Source: WLWS01 sp965243105
GTDB taxonomy: Bacteria; Pseudomonadota; Gammaproteobacteria; Eutrophobiales; Eutrophobiaceae
Reading direction: 5' to 3'
DNA length: 64,000 nt
Assembly (NCBI GenBank): GCA_965243105.1
Contig: CBDEUC010000003.1
Span: forward strand, 496,001-560,000
Shown: piece after piece, positions 17,601-25,901 of the stretch
Layout of the letters: each line of letters starts with the position of its first letter
Numbering within the stretch: the stretch's first letter is position 1
Position numbers and translations under genes: made by a program
The notes under the pieces: generated by a model
Seen by the model: the letters and a program-made list of their open reading frames with translations, nothing else
Databases searched by the model: none
What the model was told of the DNA's origin: nothing

Positions 17601-18798
17601 CGTTAACGCCATCTTTGGCGCACGCCAGTCTTCCGTGAGCTGGTCATCACAGATGGAACCAACGCCCACCGTCACCTTCACCGCCAGCGACGATCCGCAG
17701 TTCTTTGAAACCTTCTCTGCAGAGACAACCCCACGCTGGAACATGAGCTGGGAAGGCCTGACCCCCATCAAGAACAATAGTCACAACCAGGGCGCCAGTC
17801 CAACCTGGCTGCCCTGGCCCGGAGAGAGCGTGACACTCAAGCTGGTCAAGCCGGAACCTGTCGAAGGTGCAACCACCACGGTGGAATCAGTTACTATCAA
17901 CAGCAAGCCCGGCGCACGAAGCACCGATCTTGAACTCCTGCTCAGCATCAACACCAGCCTCGGCGGCGACTTTCGAATAAAGCAGCCCGACAACGCCAAG
18001 CTTGAACGCATTGCCATCGACGGCCGGGAAATTCCGAAGCAGGAAGATGATGGCACGGTGATCCTTCCACTAAGACCGGGCGTACAAAGTGCCAGCATCA
18101 ACTGGGCGATATCAGAAGGCGTAGCGTTAAGCACCAGCACACCAAAGATTGAGCTCTCCGAGCCTGCCGGTAATATTGATCTCACCCTCACCCTGCCCCA
18201 ATCACGCTGGCCACTCATTGTAAGCGGCCCCGACATTGGCCCTGCCATGCTTTACTGGGGAGTAATGATCGTGATCCTGGCCGTTGCAGTAGCGCTGGGA
18301 AGAATCATCAGGCAGAAAGAACTCAGCATTCCCGTTAACACCTGGCAGTGGGTGTTGCTGGCACTGGGCATGAGTACAGTCAACATGCTTGGCAGCCTTC
18401 CTGTCGTGCTCTGGTTCTTTGCCATGGAAGCACGCAAGCGCTTTGCACTGCCGGACGAGGCCTGGAAATTCAACCTCATGCAGTTGGCCTATGCATTAAT
18501 CACCCTAATTGCACTCATCAGCCTGTTTGCCACCATACCGGAAAGCCTGCTCTCCACACCGGACATGCAGGTCACCGGCAACGGCTCCTACAACTACTTC
18601 TACAACTGGTACCAGGACAACAGTGAAGCACAGCTACCCCAGGGCACGGTCATCTCCGTTCCCATCTGGGTCTACCGTGTCGCCATGCTGGCATGGTCAC
18701 TGTGGCTGGTATTCGCCATCCTCAAGTGGGCAAAGTGGGGCTGGGGCTGCTTTAACAGGGAGAAGCTGTGGGCGAGTAAGCCGGCGAAGGGTTTATAA
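14662..18798 (+). CDS. Very large exported/membrane protein of unknown function, internally duplicated
   Basis: 1378 residues, starting at ATG 14662 with AAAGGGGA upstream, and a clear signal peptide ending ASSA (about 23). A beta-rich region (about 25-470) is followed by four membrane helices (about 475-575), a loop with LEEVVVTAQK near 592, another helix (about 693-718), a second beta-rich region (about 760-1190) and a C-terminal block of five or so helices (from about 1195). The two beta-rich regions share an opening with two cysteines (DCPRLSAQANKRRC; KCAPHC), a W...SVNG strand and a GRLW...L motif, pointing to an ancient duplication. No catalytic motif is recognised; probably an envelope protein. 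Confidence 0.7.
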   Translation: MERWIAFVLAFFLAMGLSPASSAQTAPPQELNKWKGWVLEKHPDIDCPRLSAQANKRRCAWPGNLTIEVDASGARFSQSWEIYGESWIKLPGNQQHWPSEVKLNGANAAVLEQKNLPVLRLAPGSHSISGEISWGERPQYLQIPRDTALINVSVNGEQQAWPNIDNNGRLWFKRQSTQVADAGKGDSVRVEVFRRVNDGVPITMRSILRMVVSGKPREVVLGRLLLDGSEETLFESPLPARIEEDGSLRIQVRAGTWQVKMNSRFTSNVATLNMQTDSEEWPAQEIWSFASDPNTRGVKINGVQALDPAQLDMPENWNNIPTYLVERSSDFIIEEQYRGDINPSANQINANRVVWLDFDGSGATVKDNLSGTMNQGWRLSTQSLLNLGRVSVNGQPQLVTKMEGDDSGGIEIRQQHLNVEAISRLQDRGDLSAAGWQHDLDSLKMTLNLPPGWQLWHASGADTINHSWLSRWDLWDLFLCLLIVGATFKLLGMPWAVLATLTLALTYHENNAPVATWVMLIIILPLLKVLPAGALRNMTQRLGYLMMLTLIIISLLFAVQQVRRGLYPQLEMQRVINAKGGGYGRGLASNQPLEEVVVTAQKASGDEVVMYDAADMVAEDALVEAEGRVLLKQASPASVGMARQEKFKRYQPSANTQTGPNQPTWRWHTVRLNWSGPVTADAPLQLYLSPPWLSRLLWFAQVGMVGLLVFGFARLLLQLANKKDDGNDDKTDDTPPGATPAAATAVLLAAIIGHSPTAVEAADAFPPEHLLKEWEERLLKEPKCAPHCLAINGAQVNLRDNTLHIRMRVGTGTRLGVPLPMDKTWQVQSVSVNGDESDSLAKDGGRLWLTLGQGNFDIHIQGKVSGDSVNVTFPLMPHNVSVNAGDWEVFGLQDNRVPSRSLQLQKREKEVTQDALLPDPVSPYVKVQREIAMDLDWHIFTLVSRRAPRQGGMSIKIPLLEGEKVLDENLQVIEEDGKRYVNAIFGARQSSVSWSSQMEPTPTVTFTASDDPQFFETFSAETTPRWNMSWEGLTPIKNNSHNQGASPTWLPWPGESVTLKLVKPEPVEGATTTVESVTINSKPGARSTDLELLLSINTSLGGDFRIKQPDNAKLERIAIDGREIPKQEDDGTVILPLRPGVQSASINWAISEGVALSTSTPKIELSEPAGNIDLTLTLPQSRWPLIVSGPDIGPAMLYWGVMIVILAVAVALGRIIRQKELSIPVNTWQWVLLALGMSTVNMLGSLPVVLWFFAMEARKRFALPDEAWKFNLMQLAYALITLIALISLFATIPESLLSTPDMQVTGNGSYNYFYNWYQDNSEAQLPQGTVISVPIWVYRVAMLAWSLWLVFAILKWAKWGWGCFNREKLWASKPAKGL

Positions 18799-18917
18799 GA
18801 AAGAACCAAGCTTAACTTCCTATATTTTACTATGTAATATACAACTTACAATTCGTGCACTAATGAAAGACACCTCAACATAATTTCCGTTTTTTAATTG
18901 TTAAAAGGATTGTGAAT
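18799..18917. other. AT-rich left edge of the defence island
   Basis: The GC-rich style of the flanking genes ends at the stop at 18798, and an AT-rich stretch begins, containing no gene. It carries AAAAGGA at 18903-18909, which serves the next start. No direct repeat, tRNA end or integrase that would mark an integration site was found by eye. Confidence 0.5.
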
Positions 18918-20372
18918 ATGCCCCTATCTAAAATAGACAAAAAACAACAATTAAAAACTCACACGAAGTGCTATGTTTGCGATGGGCTTAATTTAAAAAA
19001 TGCTACGTTTAAGGGGTATCAAGAAAATGAAATCCAATTTGATCATTATCGAGCTAAAAGCCTTGTAGGTGATAATCAAAAAGATCTAGTGGCAAATCAA
19101 TTTCCAATTCACGCAGCCAAAAATGGAGATAACTTTCGCTCATCAAAATACGATAAGTCTGCCAAACGTAACTGCCACCAAGGCAAAGGCAATAAATTCA
19201 CTGGAGACGAGTGGGTTGAATATATTAGGGTATATCGTGAATCGCTTCGTGTGGAATACTCTGACGATTTGTTCAAAACTAGAAAAGCTAACGATGAGAA
19301 TTTTTTGGTAGAAATCGATTGGGACGAAGAAAATAAATTTGCAAAATTTGGGGATACCAAATACCCATTAATGGAACAAGATATGGGGAACGAGGAATCT
19401 TGGGTATCTTTTAGCACAGTTGTCAGTCCACAATTACTTTGGGTAGACCAAGATGTACAAAGTAGACCTGCAGACAAAAAGAGAATGGCCGAACTTGCAT
19501 GGCACCTACGCACAAAGCCATTACTCACTCCAATATTATGTAGATACGCAGACAAGAAATTAAAGGTTTTCGACGGCAATCACAGATTGTGCGCTTTTAT
19601 TTTGGCCAGGGAAAATCATTTAGTCCCAGTTACAATTTTCAAAGGACCAAAACCGGCCAAATTTCTGGAAGTAGTTGCTGAAGCACACGACAAATTGACT
19701 CAAAAAAAATATCAGTACTCAGACAAGGCTTTGAAGTATTCTGGAGTTTCTGAATTGGAATTAACTGAAGCAATAAACAATTTTGGACAAGATGCTTCAG
19801 AAGTTCATGCGTGGACTGGATTAACGAAGGCTGAAGTCAAATTGCGATTAATTGGTAGAGTGTCCCAATCCTTCGAAGATTTAAAATATCAATGGCGTCA
19901 TGAATGGAAAAAGCGCGGCCTCTCCGATCCGTCTTTTACTTGGATGATTGAGTATTATTCGAACACAATGGCAAATTCCGTGCCTTTATCTTCAGAAAAA
20001 AACCTTAGAGAGGAAGAAATTGGTAATTTGATCACTTTGTTTAAAATTTTCGACGAAGAATTATTCAAAAAGCTGGACAAGTATCCAAACGCAAAAAACT
20101 CTCTAAAAACAAAATGGTGGAAATCATCTCATAAAAGATTCAGGACCCAATTAAGCCAATCTGTGAGGGATTCATTAAGGTTACAAAACACGCCCGATAA
20201 ACCTGCCTTCGCTCCCAATTGGGAGAAGTATATTGAAACTAAAATCAGAAAAGCAGTTTGTCAGTGGAGGATTAGCCCAGTTTGGGACGGCGATACAACT
20301 GCTAATAATGAACCAGAAGTAGACGCGGTACTCACGAACGCTGGATTTACTGAATCATACTTATTTAAGTAG
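18918..20372 (+). CDS. HNH nuclease-ParB/Srx-like fusion protein
   Basis: 484 residues from ATG 18918 (AGGA 8 bases upstream; GTG 18912 is the alternative). Residues about 15-95 look like a zinc-type HNH nuclease: CYVC (Cys18, Cys21), FDH (Asp42, His43), then NQF and NCHQGKGN. A central region (about 165-240) has a ParB/sulfiredoxin-like fold with DGNHRLCAF at 219-227. The C-terminal half is basic, with Trp-rich helices, and unassigned. The gene is convergent with the cytosine methyltransferase. I infer a restriction-like DNA nuclease whose ParB-like domain could bind nucleotide or DNA; this is not a partition protein. No family name can be given with certainty. Confidence 0.65.
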   Translation: MPLSKIDKKQQLKTHTKCYVCDGLNLKNATFKGYQENEIQFDHYRAKSLVGDNQKDLVANQFPIHAAKNGDNFRSSKYDKSAKRNCHQGKGNKFTGDEWVEYIRVYRESLRVEYSDDLFKTRKANDENFLVEIDWDEENKFAKFGDTKYPLMEQDMGNEESWVSFSTVVSPQLLWVDQDVQSRPADKKRMAELAWHLRTKPLLTPILCRYADKKLKVFDGNHRLCAFILARENHLVPVTIFKGPKPAKFLEVVAEAHDKLTQKKYQYSDKALKYSGVSELELTEAINNFGQDASEVHAWTGLTKAEVKLRLIGRVSQSFEDLKYQWRHEWKKRGLSDPSFTWMIEYYSNTMANSVPLSSEKNLREEEIGNLITLFKIFDEELFKKLDKYPNAKNSLKTKWWKSSHKRFRTQLSQSVRDSLRLQNTPDKPAFAPNWEKYIETKIRKAVCQWRISPVWDGDTTANNEPEVDAVLTNAGFTESYLFK

Positions 20373-20405
20373 TATTATTTCAAAGTCAACCCCGATGGTA
20401 CCAAG

Positions 20406-22007
20406 CTAAGTATTAAGAATGTTGAATACAACCCTTGCAAGCTGCATTGCCAAGTATGGTGGTACTGCATTTCCTACCTGGACATATTGTTGTGTTCTGT
20501 TACCAGCAAAATAGTAGTTATCTGGAAAAGTTTGAATCCTGGCCGCTTCTCGCACCGTTAGACTTCGACACTGTAAAGGATCGTAGTGAATGTAATAATG
20601 ACCATCTTTGGAAATATGGCTAGTTATCGTTGTGGAGGGGCGATTTAATAACTGGACTCGAAACCTATCAGCGAATTTACCTGTTGAAAAATTTTTATGC
20701 TCCGGCCACAAAGCTTTTGGAAGATTTTTTGAAGTTGGAGATTCACCTCTGACTTTCGCAAATGTACTGTAAAAAAAATATCGGTGTAAGTCTTCCTTGA
20801 TGTGACCTCTGGCTTCGTGATTTATCACGTAAACATCAAGTTTTTCGTCCTTAAACCAGTCGCAAAGAGGTTTGTCTAATCGAGAATCTAGTTTTTTGTT
20901 TTCCTTTTTAACCCCTTTGTCGGCACCAACTGAAACTGGTGAATATTTTACCGACTCTAATTGATACACAATACTTTCTAATACGGCACTTGGAATACTC
21001 TTATCTTTCTCAAGTTTTTGTAGTGCACTACTAGAGAAACCGTCGAGTACTGACCTCCAATTCTCTAGTGAGTCTTCGCCTTTTGATAGCTTGCTTCTCA
21101 ATTTTGGCAAATCAGAAATCACCTCGCGAGTGTTTGTTATGTGCCTCGATGGCTTAAGCAGTTGTGTTTCCTCATTTATAAAACCTATATCTTCACGCAC
21201 GCCAAGCAGGATAACCCTATGTCGAGACTGTGGTACTCCGTAATCTTCAGCTCGTATTAAGTAATCTTTCGGTTTAATAACCTCCTGACCTTTAGCGAAT
21301 AAATCTTCCGAATCACGACTATGTACAAATGAATAAATTCTGTATTTGCTGCTGCTCCCCCCTTTATCAGGTTTAACATTACAAGCCCTGCCAGGGTTTC
21401 CAAGGTCTTTCAAAATCGAATCAAATATTAACCGTCCGTCAATTCTTGCAGACAGCATCCCTTTTACATTTTCCATTACGAACACGGCCGGCTGGAATTT
21501 GGCTATGATTTTCAAATACTCTAGATACAGGAAATTTCTATTGTCTGCGACGGCAGAATAATTTTTTTTTCTGTCGCCATAGTTCCTTGAACGACCTGCC
21601 AGGGAGTACGCCTGACAAGGTGGGCCTCCAATTAAAACGAATTCTTCATCGGCCAAGGTTTCTCGTATTTTTCGGTATATTGTTCTCTGAGAGTCTTCGC
21701 CTAATGTTAATCTTTGCGCTTCCCTTTTTGCATTCTGCAAAGGTTCATTGAATTCCGATATCCGAAATAGTTCATCTTCCGGATTATTACCTAAATTTCC
21801 CTTTAAGAACTCATAATACTCATCAGGCACCTGTCCTTTTTCAAACTGCCTAAAAAAAGCTCGTAGCGTCAACGTCCTATGTGCACTTTCCTCTTTCTCC
21901 ACTGATATGGCGATCTTAAATTTTGGAAGGCCATCTTCTTGAAAGCCAGAAAAACCCTCTCCTAATCCCCCGGGGCCTGCAAAAAGATCAACTACTCTGG
22001 TCGTCAT
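20406..22007 (-). CDS. DNA (cytosine-5-)-methyltransferase
   Basis: Transfers a methyl group from S-adenosylmethionine to C5 of cytosine in a target site. The 533 residues contain motif I DLFAGPGG (7-14), motif IV GGPPCQAYS with catalytic Cys131, motif VI ENVKG (179-183), motif VIII QSRHR (260-264) and motif X VQVGNAVPPYLA near the C-terminus. The protein is longer than Dcm; extra sequence lies between motifs I and IV (about 45-120) and in the target-recognition region. It is divergent from vsr with a 68-base gap and convergent with the HNH-ParB gene. It should provide self-protection for the island; the site is unknown. Confidence 0.93.
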   Translation of the reverse strand: MTTRVVDLFAGPGGLGEGFSGFQEDGLPKFKIAISVEKEESAHRTLTLRAFFRQFEKGQVPDEYYEFLKGNLGNNPEDELFRISEFNEPLQNAKREAQRLTLGEDSQRTIYRKIRETLADEEFVLIGGPPCQAYSLAGRSRNYGDRKKNYSAVADNRNFLYLEYLKIIAKFQPAVFVMENVKGMLSARIDGRLIFDSILKDLGNPGRACNVKPDKGGSSSKYRIYSFVHSRDSEDLFAKGQEVIKPKDYLIRAEDYGVPQSRHRVILLGVREDIGFINEETQLLKPSRHITNTREVISDLPKLRSKLSKGEDSLENWRSVLDGFSSSALQKLEKDKSIPSAVLESIVYQLESVKYSPVSVGADKGVKKENKKLDSRLDKPLCDWFKDEKLDVYVINHEARGHIKEDLHRYFFYSTFAKVRGESPTSKNLPKALWPEHKNFSTGKFADRFRVQLLNRPSTTITSHISKDGHYYIHYDPLQCRSLTVREAARIQTFPDNYYFAGNRTQQYVQVGNAVPPYLAMQLARVVFNILNT

Positions 22008-22011
22008 TATT

Positions 22012-22041
22012 TTGTCAGTAACTGTTGTGATTTTGTATAGA
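22012..22041 (+). promoter_or_regulatory. Candidate promoter for vsr in the divergent gap
   Basis: TTGTCA at 22012-22017 and TATAGA at 22036-22041 with an 18-base spacer, giving a leader of roughly 28 bases before vsr. The -35 abuts the methyltransferase start codon, so expression of the two genes may interfere. Confidence 0.4.
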
Positions 22042-22075
22042 ATACCAGGAAATCGGGGAGATACCAGGTAGATAT

Positions 22076-22534
22076 ATGACGGATATTGTGGATATCAAGA
22101 CTAGAAGTCGAATGATGTCTGGTATACGTAGCACCAACACTAAACCAGAAATATTGACTCGTAAGGCTCTGCATAAACTGGGGTATCGATTTCGTCTGAA
22201 CTCCAGGATTGAAAGGATTAAACCTGACATTGTTTTATCCAAATATAAGGTTGCAGTCTTTGTTCACGGGTGTTACTGGCACAAGCACGAGGGTTGTAAA
22301 CTAGCCTATTCAAATAGAAACTATTCACCAAAGTGGTTGAAAAAGTTTGAAGATAACAGGATTAGGGATTCTCGTGTTCTGGATATGCTTGTTTCCAGCA
22401 ATTGGAGGGTTGTAATAATTTGGGAATGCGTCACTAGAAATAGCCAAGAGTTTCGACACACGATTAAGCGTGTCGATAGATTCATAAAACTAGATTCTGC
22501 AACTATGTTTGAATCTGATTATGTTCATACATGA
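22076..22534 (+). CDS. vsr: Very short patch repair endonuclease
   Basis: Nicks next to T:G mismatches left by deamination of 5-methylcytosine. The 152 residues match the Vsr family: RSRMMSGIRSTNTKPE at the N-terminus, catalytic Asp51 in KPDIV, and FVHGCYWHKHEGC with His64, Cys66, His69, His71 and Cys74, the same numbering as the active-site and zinc residues of E. coli Vsr. It is divergent from the methyltransferase it is expected to accompany and ends only 2 bases from the convergent operon at 22537. An intact active site implies working repair of the methylated site. Confidence 0.93.
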   Translation: MTDIVDIKTRSRMMSGIRSTNTKPEILTRKALHKLGYRFRLNSRIERIKPDIVLSKYKVAVFVHGCYWHKHEGCKLAYSNRNYSPKWLKKFEDNRIRDSRVLDMLVSSNWRVVIIWECVTRNSQEFRHTIKRVDRFIKLDSATMFESDYVHT

Positions 22535-22536
22535 AT

Positions 22537-23253
22537 CTACGTCGTAGACCCTTTAAACCTCTCAAACTCAGCCGGTAGTAGACCCAACAGGTCTTTGCTT
22601 GAAATTGAGAACAAATCGTAGGTCAATTCCATTTGTTGTAACCAGGTGACATAACGAGATACGCATCCAGCGCTTTTTCTAGCTGCGGCGCCACGTTTAA
22701 AATTATTAGTTTTCTCGTCATAGTAAAGGTAACTTGCTGTTTTCATTACCCCCTCACAGCTCAGATAGTACTGCCTAGCCATCATCTGTTCTACCAGCTC
22801 TCCTCTAACCGGCAACTCCCTGCAAAGCATAAATCTCGCATCCTCTCCATATTGATTTACCAGTTGCCACGTAGTGAATATCGCGTGACGCGGCCTGTGA
22901 TTGTAGTTTTGGCTAAGAATATAGTTATAAACCATAGCTGGTTTTCTATTGCCGTCAGTTTTCTCGGGGCATAACTGGTCAAACCAAAAAAGTGCCAGTG
23001 CACTCCAGAAGCCGACATCCCCAACATACCCCTGCATATCAATATCTTTAAACAACTGGCACAAAAATACACCCAGTTCATAGCGGGTGCCGAAGTCCTG
23101 ATGGTCTATTTCTATATTTACTGTCAAAGCTTCTGAAGTCATTTCTTCAGATAGCAGATAATGGGGGGACTCTTTATTGCCACCATTACGAAGTTCATTA
23201 ATGAAACTGTCGAATTTCTGAACACCTTCTCTGTTTAGTTTTCTGAGCAACAT
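22537..23253 (-). CDS. Unrecognised protein, third gene of the GHKL-ATPase operon
   Basis: 238 residues, mostly helical, no signal peptide and no membrane helix. Conserved-looking features are a central GFWSALALFWFDQLCPE segment (about 81-97), a following HRPRHAIFTTWQL, and a short YLSCEGVMKTASYLYYDE. The pattern resembles uncharacterised accessory proteins found in restriction-type loci (I think of the DUF6339 group) but I cannot confirm that. It begins directly at the end of the middle gene with no gap and so is co-translated with it. A structural or substrate-recognition role beside the ATPase is an inference only. Confidence 0.7.
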   Translation of the reverse strand: MLLRKLNREGVQKFDSFINELRNGGNKESPHYLLSEEMTSEALTVNIEIDHQDFGTRYELGVFLCQLFKDIDMQGYVGDVGFWSALALFWFDQLCPEKTDGNRKPAMVYNYILSQNYNHRPRHAIFTTWQLVNQYGEDARFMLCRELPVRGELVEQMMARQYYLSCEGVMKTASYLYYDEKTNNFKRGAAARKSAGCVSRYVTWLQQMELTYDLFSISSKDLLGLLPAEFERFKGSTT

Positions 23254-23997
23254 TCAGGAATCCTCCATCTTCAGCAATAGCATGTCACAGAGTTCAAAAC
23301 TATTAGAAAATCGCTCAACCACTTCATCAATCCAGTTCATTATATCAGTGGTATCTTCGCTTTGCGGCCGCTCACTCGCAGTCTGCTCGGCGAAATTCAG
23401 CCAGTGTTCAGCCATAGACCCCTCATCAACATTATCGTCCCACAGATAAAACATCAGAACCTGTCTTAGGGCTGCCGGCAGGATTAGAGTCTGGAACACC
23501 GGGTTATTCTTTATTTGCCCAATGGCATTGGGTATCCGGCTATTAATACACAATTCCGGTTTATCTCCCGTTGCAAAATCCAGCCTCCAAGTATCATTAC
23601 CCATTGGTCTGGACCTGACGACAAGAAGACTGGACTTCTGCACTTCATCGTCCTCACCCTCTGGCTTGAGTTTGTCTGCACTTGCGATAAGACGCCCAAT
23701 ATGCTCGGACTCATCGACAATATGGATACGAAAAAGTGTCGTTGCTGAGAGATCCAGTTCTCCAAGGCCAGTGTCATCTGGTGGTACTATTTCTTCAACA
23801 GTCCCAAAGTGAAACCGTTGCAATGTGTTCCTAGCATAGGCTTCGATATAAATTGCTGCATCACCAGGTAATTTGCTGTCATCAAGAGAAAAATTCACTG
23901 CAAAACTGGGAGGGTTTTCACCATTGGATTGCATAACAATCTGTAGCTCCTTCGATTCAATTTTGCGCCTGCCAGTATGATTTATCGTTCGCTGCAC
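23254..23997 (-). CDS. Unrecognised protein, second gene of the GHKL-ATPase operon
   Basis: 247 residues without signal peptide or membrane helix. The N-terminus starts INHTGRRKIESKELQI and continues as a beta-rich domain (about 1-120), then a mixed region with a helical C-terminus rich in acidic residues (QSEDTTDIMNWIDEVVERF). It lies 2 bases after the ATPase gene and abuts the next, so the three products are probably made in fixed ratio and may form one complex. No catalytic motif is visible. It is not similar in sequence to known Z1 helicases or nucleases, as far as can be read. Confidence 0.7.
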   Translation of the reverse strand: MQRTINHTGRRKIESKELQIVMQSNGENPPSFAVNFSLDDSKLPGDAAIYIEAYARNTLQRFHFGTVEEIVPPDDTGLGELDLSATTLFRIHIVDESEHIGRLIASADKLKPEGEDDEVQKSSLLVVRSRPMGNDTWRLDFATGDKPELCINSRIPNAIGQIKNNPVFQTLILPAALRQVLMFYLWDDNVDEGSMAEHWLNFAEQTASERPQSEDTTDIMNWIDEVVERFSNSFELCDMLLLKMEDS

Positions 23998-23999
23998 GG

Positions 24000-25847
24000 T
24001 TAGTCCACCCTGTTCAGTCTCACCCTGAGATCACGATTGACGTCAAATCCAGTGACTTGCATTTTGAACGGAGCTTCGTTTACATTGAGTACCAAAGTAT
24101 TTCCATTTTTTTCAATGATTTTTCCACTTTCTTTCGTCAATGCGATTTCGATATCCTTGCTACCGACTGTAAAATCGTAGGCGCTGTACTTCTTGAAAGG
24201 ATTTCCACGACCTATGTTATAGGCCATCTGGATCCTGACAGTCTGAGGAAATCGTTGTGGCGTTGTCTTGTTTGTTGTAGTAACAGTAAAGCCGCCGGCG
24301 ATACGACATATGCTGAAATCCTGTATCCTGGGTTCTGCAATCTCAGGAATAGTTAGAGGTGTTCTAACTGGTCGTCGACGGCGTGTGGTTGCCTCCGGCT
24401 CCTCCATCCAGAAAAATGCCGCAAGGGCCTGTTCATCAATCTCTTCCGTTACGCCCGCAAGCAGATCGTACAGCTCCACCAATGCGTTTTTGATTACCTT
24501 GACAATCTTTTGCGGGCTGCGATAGTTTTTTCTGAGCTTTTCAGCAGTAGAATTCCATTGAGTATGGGCTGCGTTTTCGGCATCACCAAGGAACGCACAG
24601 ATCGCTTCTTTCTCCGCAACCATTACCCCAAGAGCCTTGCGATCGCGAAATTTAGATTCGCCGGGCAGGGTCAGCCCTCCACGCACGTAAAGATCCTGCC
24701 CTCTCGATAGTTCTTCTGGGCGTTTTATATACACCGAGAAGGATGTGTCTTCAGTCTTACCATCTTTGTGCTTAATTTCGACAGGCAATTTAAGTCCTAT
24801 CATTTTACCCTTTGAAAATCCGTCGCGAATCTGTTCCAGAGTGTCTTGATCAAAATCATTCTCATCAAGTTTGATATCGTCTGCCCAGCTGGGCTTCAGG
24901 GACAAAAGATCCTCTTCATCTGCAATAAACGCTTCTTCGATGAAATCAAAAACTTCATCAATGTCGTCGATGGCTTCAGATGCATACTTGTGGGCAAGCT
25001 CTCTGATGTTATTGCTGTCAATTTCAGTGTTATTAAATTGCAGTTTCAGTTGTCCAGTAATAATCGGGTAGTAATAATTTTCAATGGCGACTGACAATAT
25101 CCTTTCAAACTGAATATCCGGGTTCGGAAAAGGGATAATTACTGATAACCCCGTCTCATTTCCACGAGCAAGTGAAAATTGGTCCGAAAACCTTTCTACT
25201 ATTGCGGACTCTGTGGATGGAACTGGAATTTGATGAAATAAATCACCTTCATTTTCTACATTTGAATAAAAGGCGTGAGGCGGATATTCAATATCATTAA
25301 CCGTTCTCAGATTAAGAACCGTTTGTCCCATAATGTAAATATTGGCATCGCGAGGCCTTATAGTTACACCAAAAAATGCGCCCACCTGACTTGTAGTTGA
25401 ATATACAAGCTTGCCAAGACCCCATCGGCCGCGACTTTTTCCAGATTTATGTGACTTTCCGTGACGACGCCAGAAATCGCTGAAATTGTCATCATCCTTT
25501 TTGTTTACCGACCCAGTAAGACCACTAGTACCAAAGTCCTCTATGACTAACGCTGTTGGTTTGTCAAAATCAATTTCACCGATACCGAGACCTGCTACTT
25601 CCGCATGCTCTAGCTGTTTTTCAAGTATTTCGCTTAAAAACTCAGCTGTAAGACCGTCTGATTCGTCAAGCCACCTGAATGACACCTTGATATTGGCGGG
25701 ATCTTCGACGGCGGCATCCAGGGAGTTTTGAATTGCTTCACGAACTATTGTTTCGGCAAGCTCAACTTCATCATTACTAAACTGATCACGTTGCGTGACT
25801 TCAGTTTCTACCTGACCCTGAGGCTGGGGAGGGAAAAACCACTTCAT
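24000..25847 (-). CDS. GHKL (Hsp90/MutL/MORC-like) ATPase of a restriction-type locus
   Basis: The first of three tightly packed genes. In 615 residues the GHKL nucleotide-binding motifs are in order: N-box REAIQNSLDAA (Glu37, Asn41), G1 box EDFGTSGLTG (Asp104), and G2 box GRWGLGKLVY (140-149). The Asp-rich region that follows and the long beta-helical middle section are unassigned; a C-terminal Ig-like beta domain (about 530-615) ends the protein. GHKL ATPases of this kind occur beside C5-methylases, Vsr and nucleases in mobile restriction systems, usually with a Z1 helicase, which is absent here. AGGAG lies 9 bases before the ATG. It probably acts as an ATP-driven clamp on DNA. Confidence 0.85.
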   Translation of the reverse strand: MKWFFPPQPQGQVETEVTQRDQFSNDEVELAETIVREAIQNSLDAAVEDPANIKVSFRWLDESDGLTAEFLSEILEKQLEHAEVAGLGIGEIDFDKPTALVIEDFGTSGLTGSVNKKDDDNFSDFWRRHGKSHKSGKSRGRWGLGKLVYSTTSQVGAFFGVTIRPRDANIYIMGQTVLNLRTVNDIEYPPHAFYSNVENEGDLFHQIPVPSTESAIVERFSDQFSLARGNETGLSVIIPFPNPDIQFERILSVAIENYYYPIITGQLKLQFNNTEIDSNNIRELAHKYASEAIDDIDEVFDFIEEAFIADEEDLLSLKPSWADDIKLDENDFDQDTLEQIRDGFSKGKMIGLKLPVEIKHKDGKTEDTSFSVYIKRPEELSRGQDLYVRGGLTLPGESKFRDRKALGVMVAEKEAICAFLGDAENAAHTQWNSTAEKLRKNYRSPQKIVKVIKNALVELYDLLAGVTEEIDEQALAAFFWMEEPEATTRRRRPVRTPLTIPEIAEPRIQDFSICRIAGGFTVTTTNKTTPQRFPQTVRIQMAYNIGRGNPFKKYSAYDFTVGSKDIEIALTKESGKIIEKNGNTLVLNVNEAPFKMQVTGFDVNRDLRVRLNRVD

Positions 25848-25881
25848 TCGGTAGTAGCTCCTGATGACGATACTGCACTGT

Positions 25882-25901
25882 CAGATTTTAAGAAAAATCT
25901 G
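25882..25901. repeat. Perfect inverted repeat upstream of the ATPase operon
   Basis: CAGATTTT-AAGA-AAAATCTG, 8-base arms and a 4-base loop, 35 bases upstream of the ATPase start. It could be an operator or a hairpin in the leader of the defence operon. Confidence 0.45.

Noticed and set aside
18918..20372. ParB chromosome-partition protein
   Set aside because: No helix-turn-helix or parA partner; the DGNHR motif comes with an HNH domain beside a methyltransferase.
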